A DNA stretch of 64,000 nucleotides from Euclidia mi (taxonomy: Eukaryota > Arthropoda > Insecta > Lepidoptera > Erebidae), in the NCBI GenBank assembly GCA_944739405.2, contig OX123200.2:4852761-4916760 (forward strand), given 5' to 3'. Below, one piece after another: positions 26,109 through 36,201 of this stretch. The first letter of the stretch is position 1; every line of letters begins with the position of its first letter. Made by a program: the position numbers and the translations under genes. The notes under the pieces were generated by a model. That model made no database searches. It was not told the origin of the DNA and worked only from the letters and a program-made list of their open reading frames with translations.

Positions 26109-29100
26109 ATTTGACATCGGGATTGGAACTGGCAAACCCCAAATTTGACACATCGGGACTCATCGACTTGTTGATTGGCTCTGATGTCCTCGGTGGAATT
26201 TTGATTGGTGGGAAAAGGGTCTTGGTGCCAAATGGTTTGACTGCCATCCCGACCATATTTGGATTTGCTTTGATGGGACCTGAACTTGACAATTTGTTGG
26301 CTGTAGGCTCCGCTCTCTCTGATGCGGTTCAGAGGTTTTGGGAGGTAGAGGAGCCCCCTCAAGCTGCCCGTTTGAATCCAGAACATGAGGAGTGCGAGCT
26401 GTTCTTCCAGAACAACACGGGTCGACTCCGTTCTGGTCGGATTATTACGAGGCTACCCTTCCTGTCTGTTCGGCCTTCGCTTGGTGAGTCACGACCTTTA
26501 GCCGAAAAGAGATTGCTGGCTATGGAGCGTCGCATGGGTCGTGATCCGGAGCTCAGACAGAAGTACATTGAGTTCATGAGGGAATATGAACAATTGGGAC
26601 ACATGTCTGTGTCAAATTTGGATTGGCGTTCGGTGGAGCACTACTTTCTCCCGCATCATGCGGTATTGAAGCCATCGACTGGCAAGCTGCGCACAGTGTT
26701 TGATGGTTCTGCGCAGACTTCAACAGGCGTATCCTTGAACCAGTGCTTGCATTCTGGTCCCAAGTTGGTCAAGGACCTTTGTGACGTCATCACCAGCTTC
26801 CGACGACATCAGGTTGTCTTTGTGGCCGACATAAAAATGATGTTCAGGCAGACTATTATCCACCCTGATGACCGTCGCTTCCAGTTGATCCTTTGGAGAG
26901 AGTCTCCTCGCGATCCCATGGTCGTCTACGAGCTCAATACGAATACGTACGGGTTAAGATCAAGCCCCTACTTGGCAATACGTTCTCTTTGGGAGCTCGC
27001 AGACCGAGAAGGCTTACGTTTCCCACGAGCCTCCGCCATCTTGAAAGACGATATTTACGTCGATGACATTTGCTCGGGCGCCTCCACAGCGGACGAGGCG
27101 ATACTCCTGCGGGACGAATTGATAGGTATTTTGGCCTCCGCTGGTTATGAGTTGCGTAAATGGATATCCAACTCACCAGCGCTTTTGGAAGGCTTGCCAG
27201 AGGATCATCAGCAAGATCCACATCTATTTGAGATTGTTGACAACCCCGCCATGATGGCTGTTCTCGGCGTTCAGTACAGACCAGTCCAAGACATCTTTAC
27301 GTATAACGTAGACTTGAAACTGCCTTGTTCTTGGACTAAACGTCTCGTGTTGTCTACTGTCGCCAGAACCTTTGATCCGAATGGTTGGATCTGTCCAATT
27401 ATATTTTGGGCAAAATACTTCTTGCAGAAGCTTTGGACAGCAGGATTGACCTGGGACGAACCTCTGCACGGCACTCTTGTTGAGGAATGGACCTCCTTTG
27501 TATCCTCACTTCCTGCCGTCAACGAGATCTCCTTGCCTCGTCCCATCCTTCCTCCCGGGAAGTACAAGGTCACCCTTCATGGGTTTTGTGATGCCTCGGA
27601 ACGTGGTCACGCGGCCGTGGTGTACTTGCGCACAGTTAGTGCCACAGGTCAGGTGAGGGTTTCCCTGATCATGGCAAAGAGCAAGGTGGCACCCCTTCGG
27701 ACATCTCTGACCATTCCGAAATTGGAGCTCTCGGGAGCAGCACTACTTGTACGCTTATTGAACCACGTGTCTAACACTTTGGGTAAAATCATTTGTATTA
27801 ATGGGACCTACGCCTGGACAGACAGCCAAATTGTTCTTTGTTGGTTGAAGGCTTTTGTTCACACCTTGGAGGTATTTGTCGCTAATCGCGTTTCCCAAAT
27901 CCAGAAATCCGAAGTCAAACTTGTTTGGAGACACGTGCCAGGTGAGCTCAACCCCGCTGATTGTGCCTCGCGTGGATGCTTGACGCCTAGTTTGATAGGT
28001 CATTCGCTGTGGTGGGGTCCGGAATGGTTGAGTCGACCAGAAATTGATTGGCCTCGAACGCCAGTTTTGAATACTTCTAATTTGCCGGGTCTACGATCAC
28101 TCGCTCTTGAGAAGGTAGAATGCGCCTTCGACCCCGATTTCCTGTTGAATCGTTACAGCTCCCTTGACAAGTTGTTAGGTGTTCCTGCTTGGATAAAGCG
28201 TTTTGTTTTTAATTTTAGGCACCCACAACAGAAACGTCTGACACGGTTTCTCTCACCACAGGAACGACAGGAGTCCCTCACCTTTTGGGTTCGTTCTGTG
28301 CAATTGGCGCATTTTGAAAAGGAGATTGCTATCCTTAAATCAGGGAGATCGAAATTGTCGGGAGCTGTCTCTAAATTGAACCCCTTTTTGGACGATACGG
28401 GTCTCTTGCGCGTTGGAGGGTGTCTCAAGAACGTCAACCTCCCTTACGGGGCTCGTCACCCCCTTTTGTTACCTAAGGACGGTCATTTGGTACGCTTGTT
28501 GGTAACTGTCCGTCACCTTAAGAACTCGCATGCTGGTTGTAATGCTTTGTTGGCTATTTTGCTACGCGAATTTTGGATCTTGTCTGCCCGAAGAATTATT
28601 CGGAGTGTAGTCTTTCGCTGCATCCCTTGCTATAAGCTCAAGGCTTCTACCATGCAGCCGTTGATGGGGGACTTACCGGCAGATCGCGTAACTGAAAGCA
28701 GGACGTTTGACGGTGTTGGCACGGACTTCGCTGGTCCCTTTTTGGTAAAAACGTCGACACTTCGAAACAGCAAGACTGTCAAGGCCTACTTGTGCGTTTT
28801 TGTTTGTCTCTCAACAAAGGCCGTACACTTAGAACTGGTCTCCTCGCTTACGACCGAGGCGTTTGTAGCCACATTTGACAGATTTGTATCCCGCAGAGGG
28901 CTGCCTTCCTTGATCCGTTCTGACTGCGGCACTAACTTCAAGGGCACCTATAATTATTTGAATGATGTTGTTAATTTCCTTGAAACCAACAAGGCTGATA
29001 TAGGTGATAGGCTTGCCCGACGTGGGATAAATTGGTTGTTTTCCCCACCAAATTGTCCACACTGGGGTGGTATATTTGAGGCCGCTGTAAAATCGGCCAA

Positions 29101-29614
29101 AACACACTTGCGCAGGACAATCGGTGAGTCTGTCCTTACATTTGAGGAACTCGCAACTGTGTTTTGTAAGATTGAGGCCGTTTTGAACTCTCGGCCATTG
29201 TGCCCGATCTCCTCAGATCCGAATGATTTGGAGTCCCTTACGCCGGGCCATTTTTTGATTGGTCGCCCACTTGTCGCCTTGCCTGAGTACCTCTATATTG
29301 ATACGAGACCTGGTCGTCTCTCGCGTTTTGAATTGGTACGCCAGATTACTCAGAGCTTTTGGAAACGCTGGAATTTGGAATATTTGCACATACTCCAGCA
29401 ACGCGTTAAGTGGACCGACAAGACCGATCCACCCAAGATTGGAGACCTCGTTTTGATCAAGGAGGCTAACCTTCCGCCACTCAGATGGCGCAGGGGGCGA
29501 ATCCTTCATTTGGTAACTGGGGCTGATGGAGTTCCCCGATTTGCTGAGGTCTTGGTGGACGGTTCGATTCTGAGGAGAGCGGTTGCAACATTGTCACGTC
29601 TACCAACCGATTAG
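26102..29614 (+). CDS. BEL/Pao pol: reverse transcriptase, RNase H, integrase
   Basis: 1170 codons without interruption. Reverse transcriptase: KLRTVFDGSA, FVADIKMMFRQ (about residue 242), YGLRSSPYLA, and the BEL-type YVDD (about 319, YVDDICSGA). RNase H: DASERGHAAVVY (about 495) and TDSQIVLCWL (about 573). Integrase: an H2C2 zinc-binding segment (RHLKNSHAGC...RCIPCYK, about 800-845), then DDE catalytic positions in GTDFAGPF (about 876), SDCGTNF (about 940) and GGIFEAAVK (about 990), and a C-terminal GDLVLIKE region. Domain order and motifs are those of BEL/Pao. Stop at 29612-29614, about 30 bp before the 3' LTR. Confidence 0.93.
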   Translation: MVNLTSGLELANPKFDTSGLIDLLIGSDVLGGILIGGKRVLVPNGLTAIPTIFGFALMGPELDNLLAVGSALSDAVQRFWEVEEPPQAARLNPEHEECELFFQNNTGRLRSGRIITRLPFLSVRPSLGESRPLAEKRLLAMERRMGRDPELRQKYIEFMREYEQLGHMSVSNLDWRSVEHYFLPHHAVLKPSTGKLRTVFDGSAQTSTGVSLNQCLHSGPKLVKDLCDVITSFRRHQVVFVADIKMMFRQTIIHPDDRRFQLILWRESPRDPMVVYELNTNTYGLRSSPYLAIRSLWELADREGLRFPRASAILKDDIYVDDICSGASTADEAILLRDELIGILASAGYELRKWISNSPALLEGLPEDHQQDPHLFEIVDNPAMMAVLGVQYRPVQDIFTYNVDLKLPCSWTKRLVLSTVARTFDPNGWICPIIFWAKYFLQKLWTAGLTWDEPLHGTLVEEWTSFVSSLPAVNEISLPRPILPPGKYKVTLHGFCDASERGHAAVVYLRTVSATGQVRVSLIMAKSKVAPLRTSLTIPKLELSGAALLVRLLNHVSNTLGKIICINGTYAWTDSQIVLCWLKAFVHTLEVFVANRVSQIQKSEVKLVWRHVPGELNPADCASRGCLTPSLIGHSLWWGPEWLSRPEIDWPRTPVLNTSNLPGLRSLALEKVECAFDPDFLLNRYSSLDKLLGVPAWIKRFVFNFRHPQQKRLTRFLSPQERQESLTFWVRSVQLAHFEKEIAILKSGRSKLSGAVSKLNPFLDDTGLLRVGGCLKNVNLPYGARHPLLLPKDGHLVRLLVTVRHLKNSHAGCNALLAILLREFWILSARRIIRSVVFRCIPCYKLKASTMQPLMGDLPADRVTESRTFDGVGTDFAGPFLVKTSTLRNSKTVKAYLCVFVCLSTKAVHLELVSSLTTEAFVATFDRFVSRRGLPSLIRSDCGTNFKGTYNYLNDVVNFLETNKADIGDRLARRGINWLFSPPNCPHWGGIFEAAVKSAKTHLRRTIGESVLTFEELATVFCKIEAVLNSRPLCPISSDPNDLESLTPGHFLIGRPLVALPEYLYIDTRPGRLSRFELVRQITQSFWKRWNLEYLHILQQRVKWTDKTDPPKIGDLVLIKEANLPPLRWRRGRILHLVTGADGVPRFAEVLVDGSILRRAVATLSRLPTD

Positions 29615-29645
29615 CTGACCGGTAGGCCGGTCCGGGGCGGGTGGA
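29615..29645 (+). other. Polypurine tract region before 3' LTR
   Basis: CCGGGGCGGGTGGA lies immediately 5' of the 3' LTR TGTTTG. It is purine-rich (GGGGCGGGTGGA) with one C and one T, as expected for the plus-strand priming site. Confidence 0.6.
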
Positions 29646-30004
29646 TGTTTGAAATAGAATTAGTTTTTATTATAAGTCAAATCGATTAGATCGGTTGAGT
29701 AACATTTTGTTTAGTCTATTGAAAATTTCTGACAATGGTCACACTGAACTGTCACTTCCGTTCGCTTCCTTGAAAAATTAACTCGCCGGGTGTCGTCTCG
29801 TACGTAAAATATCGCCTTTTGAATTAACGCGAATTGAATTAAATTGAGTAAACGGTCTTGAATGCCGCCTGATCTAGTGCTGGCAACGGTAAATTGATTG
29901 TGAACTATTGATTGACATTTGTGAAAATTGTGAATCCGGTATCGGGTCAACGTGCCAACGTGTCCTGAAAACGTCGCGTTTGAAGCTTAATAGCTAAGTA
30001 TAAG
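29646..30004 (+). repeat. 3' LTR, part 1 of 3
   Basis: Matches 22778-23137 with about six substitutions and one length difference by eye. It ends TATAAG, which is repeated at 36084-36089, the target duplication of the first LINE insertion. Confidence 0.93.
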
Positions 30005-32071
30005 TCATCATTCATCATCATCCATTAACTAGCTGTTGTTGAGAATAGACGTGTCGAATAGCATTTAGTAGTCATCATTAAATAATTAAACAATTTAAAT
30101 AGTGACCTCAATAAACGCCTACAATATTATGCGAACACAACAAAACTTTTCTTGTGTTTATACAATGTGTCGATTGTGAGTGAAACTGTATGCCAATATA
30201 ATGGACCACAGTCCTTTCAATCGAAGTGGCAAGACTGCTCGCTCTCCACCGCCAACGCCGGCACCTGAACCAGAACCTCATCGTAGAGCACCGACGCAAG
30301 ATAGCCATGCCTTTGAAGCCATCTCTACCCCAGAAATCCAGTCCTGGATGTCTTCCATTGAGCAGTACCTCAATGAAGTATGCTCCGTAGCAGCAGAAGG
30401 GAAACTGAACACTGAGCAGAAGATGAAAGTCAGCCATCTCTGTCGAAAAGTGGGCCATAAAGTTTCAATGTTAGCAGTTCAGTACCAGTCCCTGAAGTCA
30501 AATGCTATCCAGGCCCATTGTACTATCAAATCGCAGCAAGACCAACTAGATTTATCTCAAAGACTTCAAGATCTGAAACTATCTATACAAGAGACCTCGA
30601 AATCCACCACGAGTACACCGTCTTTTGCTGACATGGTTAAAAAAAGTGCTCACAATTTCATACAGCCAATAAGTTTAAGTTCGATGGCAATTTATCCGAA
30701 CAACAAGCTGAAAACTAGTGAAGAAACTAAATCATTAGTACAAAAAATCGTCTGCCCTGAACAAATGCAACTACACGTGAGAGGGCTACGCAAAACTAAG
30801 AACGGGGGTGTGATAATTAGCACTGAGACCAAAGAAGACATAGAGAAAGTGAAACAATCAGTTCAACTTTCAAACGCAGCCGCAGGACTTACAATAAATG
30901 AACCACTTAAACGGAAGCCTAGAGTTGTGATCGTCGGTGTGCCCTCAGCTATGAAAGAGACGGAAGTTTTCACATGCCTATACCACCAGAATCTAGTAGA
31001 CAAACTTCAGGACTGCAACCTTGAGACCTTTCTTAGTGAAATCAAGTTGAGTCACAAATCGGGCCGTAGAGACGCTGATACTTGTAACTATGTTATAGAA
31101 GTATCGGCACCCATTCGCAAGGCACTGATTGTCAAAGACCGAATATTTATTAATTGGTCATCTTGCCCGGTGAAGGATTACACATTAGTTACTCGCTGCT
31201 ATAAGTGTCAGCAATATGGTCATGCTGCTAAGTCGTGTAGAGAGTCCCAAAACACATGCGGGCATTGCGGCGGCCAAGGACATACCATTAAGGACTGCCC
31301 GAAGAAAACCGAAGACCCTCAATGCGCGACCTGCCTGCACTTTAAGAAACCAGCCAACCACAACACCGGAGCCAGTGACTGTCCAGCAAGAACAATGGCT
31401 GAAAAGAGGTACATCAGCTCAATTGATTATGGTGGTGCCTAAGAGCGTCGATTATTTGAAAAATTTGCATATTCTTTTATACTTAAATTTACCATCTTTA
31501 TTTGTTATTTTATTAAGACATTCATGTTTCATTTAATAATATTATAAACTTAACAGCAAGTCATTAGAATATAGAGATACTAACATAAAACTGTAAAATA
31601 TTCTAGTTCGATAAAATGTGTGCGCATTCTAATTTAAGTTATGTAAGTTAAAGTAAATAACAAAGGTCTAAATGCAACTATTATTAAAATGACATCATTT
31701 GCGATTCTGCTGACCCACAGTTTTATAATTTACGCTTGTTACTTCAGTAAAATGCTCGACTCGCAATTATATTGTACAATACATGAGCATCTTAATTATA
31801 AGTAGCTATTAATTAGTAACTAAGTTTTATACTGACCATATATATTGTTTATTGCTAAATATGTAATATTATTGATGTATTTTAAAATACAAATCTCAAA
31901 TTTGTAAAGAGAGACCCAACCGCCTGTGATACAGTTTATAACTAGTACAGGGGTATGGTGTTCTTTCCAATCAATTGAAATTCATAGCATTAAGGGTAAT
32001 ATTATATTAGAATACTATTGTTTGAATTTATGCGTTCTGTATTTCTGTGAATAAATTTATTATTATTATTA
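30005..32071 (+). mobile_element. ORF1-only LINE inserted in the 3' LTR, (TTA)n tail
   Basis: The insertion is bounded by TATAAG duplications (29999-30004 and 36084-36089). On the plus strand it has a short 5' UTR, an ORF1 with CCHC knuckles (30201-31442), about 600 bp of AT-rich 3' UTR, and a (TTA)n tail. The tail begins at 32057 and continues at 36065-36083 after another element. No endonuclease or reverse transcriptase ORF is present. It is therefore either a deletion derivative or a LINE family reduced to ORF1, moved in trans. Confidence 0.75.
30201..31442 (+). CDS. LINE ORF1 (gag-like) with three CCHC-type knuckles
   Basis: The frame starts at the ATG at 30201 (MDHSPFNRSGK) and is 413 codons long. 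The N-terminus is Pro-rich (SPPPTPAPEPEP), followed by a helical region (about 50-140). A mid-domain around VVIVGVPSAMKETEV matches the RRM-like or 'gag-like' part of I/Jockey/R1-type ORF1. Then come CYKCQQYGHAAKSC (about 341), CGHCGGQGHTIKDC (about 361) and a third, longer CATCLHF...DC. It would form ribonucleoprotein with LINE RNA. The frame is intact, which is notable for a copy lacking ORF2. Confidence 0.8.
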   Translation: MDHSPFNRSGKTARSPPPTPAPEPEPHRRAPTQDSHAFEAISTPEIQSWMSSIEQYLNEVCSVAAEGKLNTEQKMKVSHLCRKVGHKVSMLAVQYQSLKSNAIQAHCTIKSQQDQLDLSQRLQDLKLSIQETSKSTTSTPSFADMVKKSAHNFIQPISLSSMAIYPNNKLKTSEETKSLVQKIVCPEQMQLHVRGLRKTKNGGVIISTETKEDIEKVKQSVQLSNAAAGLTINEPLKRKPRVVIVGVPSAMKETEVFTCLYHQNLVDKLQDCNLETFLSEIKLSHKSGRRDADTCNYVIEVSAPIRKALIVKDRIFINWSSCPVKDYTLVTRCYKCQQYGHAAKSCRESQNTCGHCGGQGHTIKDCPKKTEDPQCATCLHFKKPANHNTGASDCPARTMAEKRYISSIDYGGA

Positions 32072-35000
32072 TCTCCTTTATTTATTATTTTTCTAATTAA
32101 AATTACATTTTTAAATATATTTTTTAACAAAATAAACACATTTAAAAATATAAAAATAACCGTGGGGTCCCACCAGCATCGGGCACAGGGTCCAAGCTGC
32201 CGGTGGTTAGGGCTCCAGAGACAGGAACTTCCTCACAATACGTGCCGTGTCCAGAAGTACTGCCTTCTGCATCAGGCCCTTGACCCAAGCACCCAACGCG
32301 AGCCTCTTAAGGTGACGGTCGAGGCTCTTGGCTATTAGACCATTAACGGTCACGACTATCGGCACAATAATTGCTGAGTTCACATCCCACATGTCGACAA
32401 TCTCGTGAGCCAAGTCCAGATATTTAATCTGTTTTTCCTTTTCGGCTTTCACGAGATTCTCGTCATGAGGAATAGTGACATCAACAATTATTGCGAGGCG
32501 CTCTGATCGATCTATCAACACGATATCAGGCTTGTTGGCTACAACAGTCCTGTCCGTGATGATAGATCGATCCCAGTACAATGTGACATGGCCATTTTCG
32601 AGAACTGGCTCTGCTACATACCTGTAGTACGGTACCTCGATGTCTACAAGTTTGTACTTCAGAGCAAGTTGCTGGTGAATAATTCTGGCTACTTGGTTAT
32701 GTCTGTGCAAGTACTCGCCGTTAGCAAGACGTGAACAACCGGAAACAATATGCCTGAGGGATTCACCAGGTTGGTGACAGGCACGGCAAATATCAGTAGT
32801 GCCATCCCTCAGGATATATTTCCGGTAGTTATTCGTCTTGATAACTTCGTCAGCAATTGCACAAACAAACCCTTCGGTTTCCCCAAAGAGGTCACCGAAG
32901 CGTAGCCAGTTCACCGAGGCTAATAGGTCTACATCGGGTCCATACAGGGCCCGATGGAACCTGCCATGAAGCTCCTTGCTCTGCCATACACGCTTGCGAT
33001 CATCAGTACTAAGTACTACAGGCATGCGCCAGTTCTCCTTAGCCAACCTGAGCGGGGTGAGCCCATTGTCTACCGCGACAACATCTCGATGCATATCCAC
33101 GTTCGCCCGGAGAAAATATTCTCTGAGATTGCACACCTCGCGATTGTGTAGGGTCTTGACATTCAGAAAGCCGCGACCCCCGCACTTTCGCGGGATGTAC
33201 AACCTCATCACGGATGAACGTGGATGATGCATACGATATGCCGTCAACAAAGTGCGAACTCTTCTGTCCAGGGCGTCCAATTCAGACTGAGTCCACTTGA
33301 GTATGCCAAAGGAGTATACAAGAAGTGGCATGACCCAACCGTTGCAAGCACGAACCTTGTTGCCACCTGATAAAAGACTTTTTAGTACTTTTTTCAGGCG
33401 GCCAAAGAAACGCTCTTGCAACGATTGCTTCATGACGGCTTCATTGATACATAAAGCCTGTGACATACCCAAGTACTTATAGGTATCAGTTAAGAGAAGC
33501 GTTCTTAGGTTAATGGAATCTGAGAGTTGGATCCCCTCAGATTCCACCATCTTTCCCTGCTTCACATGAATGACAGCACATTTATCCACACCGAACTCCA
33601 TATTGATAGATTTACTAAAGTTTTGGGTTACGTTTAGTAAGTCTATCAATTGGGCCTCAGAGTGGGCAAATAACTTCAAGTCATCCATGAACAGCAGGTG
33701 AGATATGACCTGACCACTTCTCTGTAACTTGCAGCCTAACCTTGAACCCTCCAGTAAAGTACTGAGAGGGTTCATGGCTAAGCAAAACCAAAGGGGACTC
33801 AGACTGTCGCCCTGAAAAATTCCCCGCTCAATTTTAATACGTTCGCCGTCCTCCTGGATCCGTCGGCATCCTGGATAGCAAAGATTCGTATTCCACTACC
33901 CCATACATGACTTTAAGAAGGTGCGTAGAGTTGTATTTACTTTATACAACTCTAACACCCTCAAAAGCCATGTATGCGGCACGGAGTCATACGCTTTCTT
34001 ATAATCTATCCAACATGCCGCCAGATCCTTTCGGTTACGGCGAACTTGTTGGCTAATGGCCATGTCAATGAGGAGGAGCTCCTTAGTACCACGAGCCCCC
34101 TTCCTACATCCATTCTGAGAGGCTGACATAATTGCATGGTCTTCAACATGTTTAGCTATTTTAGCTCTCAGAATAGATGTAAGAAGTTTATAGACCGATG
34201 GTAAACATGTTATCGGTCTATAATTGCCGGGCTCGCTAGTACTGCCTGTCTTATGGAGCAGGTGGGTAATTCCAGTCGTCATGAATGTTGGTAACGACCC
34301 AGATTCCACAGCTGATTGGAATTGAGATGCCAAGCGTTCATGCGAGCTACGTAGCCATTTCAGCCAGAAATTGTGCAGCCCGTCCAACCCTGGAGATTTC
34401 CAATTCGCTAATGGACGGACTGCTTGTGAAACGTCCTGGCTAGAAATGGCCACGCATTCCATTTCGGGAATATGTTCGCATGCACGCTCGACGTCTCGCA
34501 TCCAATCGCCTTCAGTATGACTAATGGGCATCGACCAGATGCTACGCCAAAACATGGCTGTGGCGTCCGCATCTGGTCGCTGTACATTAGTCACACATTG
34601 GTCTGGTCGTTCCCAGCTTCTGTATACCCACCTCTGGTCCCTCTGGAATGTACGATTAATAAGATACCGGTCCACACGTTTTTTGAATCTACGAATACGG
34701 TTTGCCCATGCATAGACTTTCTGTTTTAGGAAGTCAATGCGCTCTGTGACACGGGATGTATAATCTTGAGGACTAATATTAGTCCCCACAAAGGCCCGTT
34801 TCACAAAGCGCATTACCCTGGGGCGTGTATTCCCCGCCCTAAAACAGATCAGCTTGCCAATAAGTGCCCTTGCCTCGGCAATACGCCTCTCAATCCTGCA
34901 CTGCCACGCCGTTACAGCAGATCTTTGTCGTATAACAGGGTCAGTTTCAGGGAACTTAACACCTGCTATACGACATGCCGCCACGGCAGCACAGTACAAG

Positions 35001-36064
35001 ATTGCGTGAGTATCACCGAGATCCTCACTATTATCTAAATAATTAGATAATAACGAGTCAAGAGCACTTACCAGCGCTATATTTCGCCTATGCATAGGCA
35101 ACCGCGGTAGACGAGGTCTAATCGTGGGTGGCGTGTGCCGGTAGTCCCTAATCGCACATTCCAAAGCGTCCTTTACCTCCTCATTGCACTGGGTACTTAC
35201 ATTATCAGCCATGTCATCCTCCTCCACGACGGCGCTGCCACCTATTGGTGGTGCGTTTGGTGTCGGCGTTAGCGTAGGCCGGACGGCATTGACATGACTC
35301 GAAGGTAAGTAGTCTGAGCGAATCCTATCAAGTACGGTATTATCCAACTTGCCACTGCGCTGGATTACTCGTACCTGATCCGATAATCGTTGAGCCGTGA
35401 CGTTGATGCTTGGTTCCAAGGCCTGAAACATAGACAGCATGCGACTACGGTACGCAGTGAGGTTAGTGCCCCCCTCTGTCGCCCCAAAATATGCGCGCAT
35501 GACATGTTCGTTCATTGATGTCGTCCACTTCATGCGCTGCACATTACCACCGGCAGCGGGGACCCTGTTTGGGGCCGGTGGGCCCCGAGGTCCTAAGCAC
35601 GCTGGTGGCCGGCCTCTTCCACGCCGCCGCGCAGGTAACGGTGTCGACGGCGGAGAGAAATACTCGTCGCTGGAGCTCGACGCAACTGCAGCTGCCGGTG
35701 TTGTCGGCACAGGTTCCGACGGCTGCGAGGCGGAGCTCAGCGACGAGCCCGGAGGTGTTAGATGTGCTGTCTTGCTCCTGGCTCGAGTCAACATGCTTAT
35801 TGTGCTTTATTTTTCATTTTTACTGTATTTATTTGTGATTGTTTTGACAATTTTGTCTTGACGGATGTCATTTTGTATAGATTTTATTTTCGTTTCGTAG
35901 TGAGGATTTATGGTATTTCTTTGATAAACTTATTATGGAATATTATACTGGATACGGTTACGGTCTCGTTTGTGATATATATTTACGTGAAGAACTAGAT
36001 ATATTTTATTAAATATTTTCTGAACAAAATTGATGTATGCACGTTGACAGCCAGTGTTGCCAGC
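32072..36064 (-). mobile_element. R4/Dong-like LINE inserted in a (TTA)n tail
   Basis: About 4.0 kb on the minus strand with TTA repeats at both borders (32057-32071 and 36065-36083). The site is the poly(TTA) tail of the ORF1-only LINE, that is, a TAA-repeat target on the minus strand. Dong of Bombyx, an R4-clade LINE, is known to insert in TAA repeats. The single long ORF with C-terminal restriction-like endonuclease agrees. The 5' UTR is about 270 bp and the 3' UTR about 135 bp; the copy appears full length. Confidence 0.8.
32207..35794 (-). pseudogene. R4/Dong-like ORF: reverse transcriptase plus restriction-like endonuclease, one internal stop
   Basis: The frame opens at the ATG at 35794 and runs 632 codons to a TAG at 33898-33896. 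It then stays in the same frame to 32207, so about 1195 codons carry one nonsense codon. The N-terminus is Ser/Pro-rich; MKWTTSMNEHVMRAYF (about 88) is the N-terminal domain seen in related LINEs. RT motifs before the stop: SPGLDGLHNFWLKWL, NYRPITCLPSVYKLL, DYKKAYDSVPHTWL. After it: GIFQGDSLSPLWFCLA and FMDDLKLFA in the YxDD position. The C-terminus has CRACHQPGESLRHIVSGC (CX2CX8HX4C), RHN, and KPD...VDV (PD-X14-D), the hallmark of the R2/R4 restriction-like endonuclease. Confidence 0.85.
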
Positions 36065-36089
36065 TTATTATTATTATTATTATTATAAG
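36065..36089 (+). repeat. Remainder of (TTA)n tail plus TATAAG target duplication
   Basis: TTATTATTA... continues the tail interrupted at 32071. It is followed by TATAAG, the second copy of the LINE target duplication, and then the LTR resumes at 36090. Confidence 0.8.
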
Positions 36090-36201
36090 ATACTTCATTC
36101 ATTTATTTTGGCCAATATACTTGTATGAATGCGTCTAATTTAGCTCAAGCCTGACATCAGCAAGGATAGCGGGTAAGTGAAATATAATATTGATATTGAT
36201 T
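36090..36201 (+). repeat. 3' LTR, part 2 of 3
   Basis: Matches 23138-23248 of the 5' LTR (CTTCATTCATTTATTTTGGCC...) with one substitution noted (GAATGCG against GAATGTG). It ends TTGATT, duplicated at 37317-37322. Confidence 0.92.

Noticed and set aside
30005..36089. One two-ORF LINE combining the CCHC ORF1 and the reverse transcriptase
   Set aside because: The two lie on opposite strands, each has its own 3' end, and the (TTA)n tail is split at both borders of the reverse transcriptase element.
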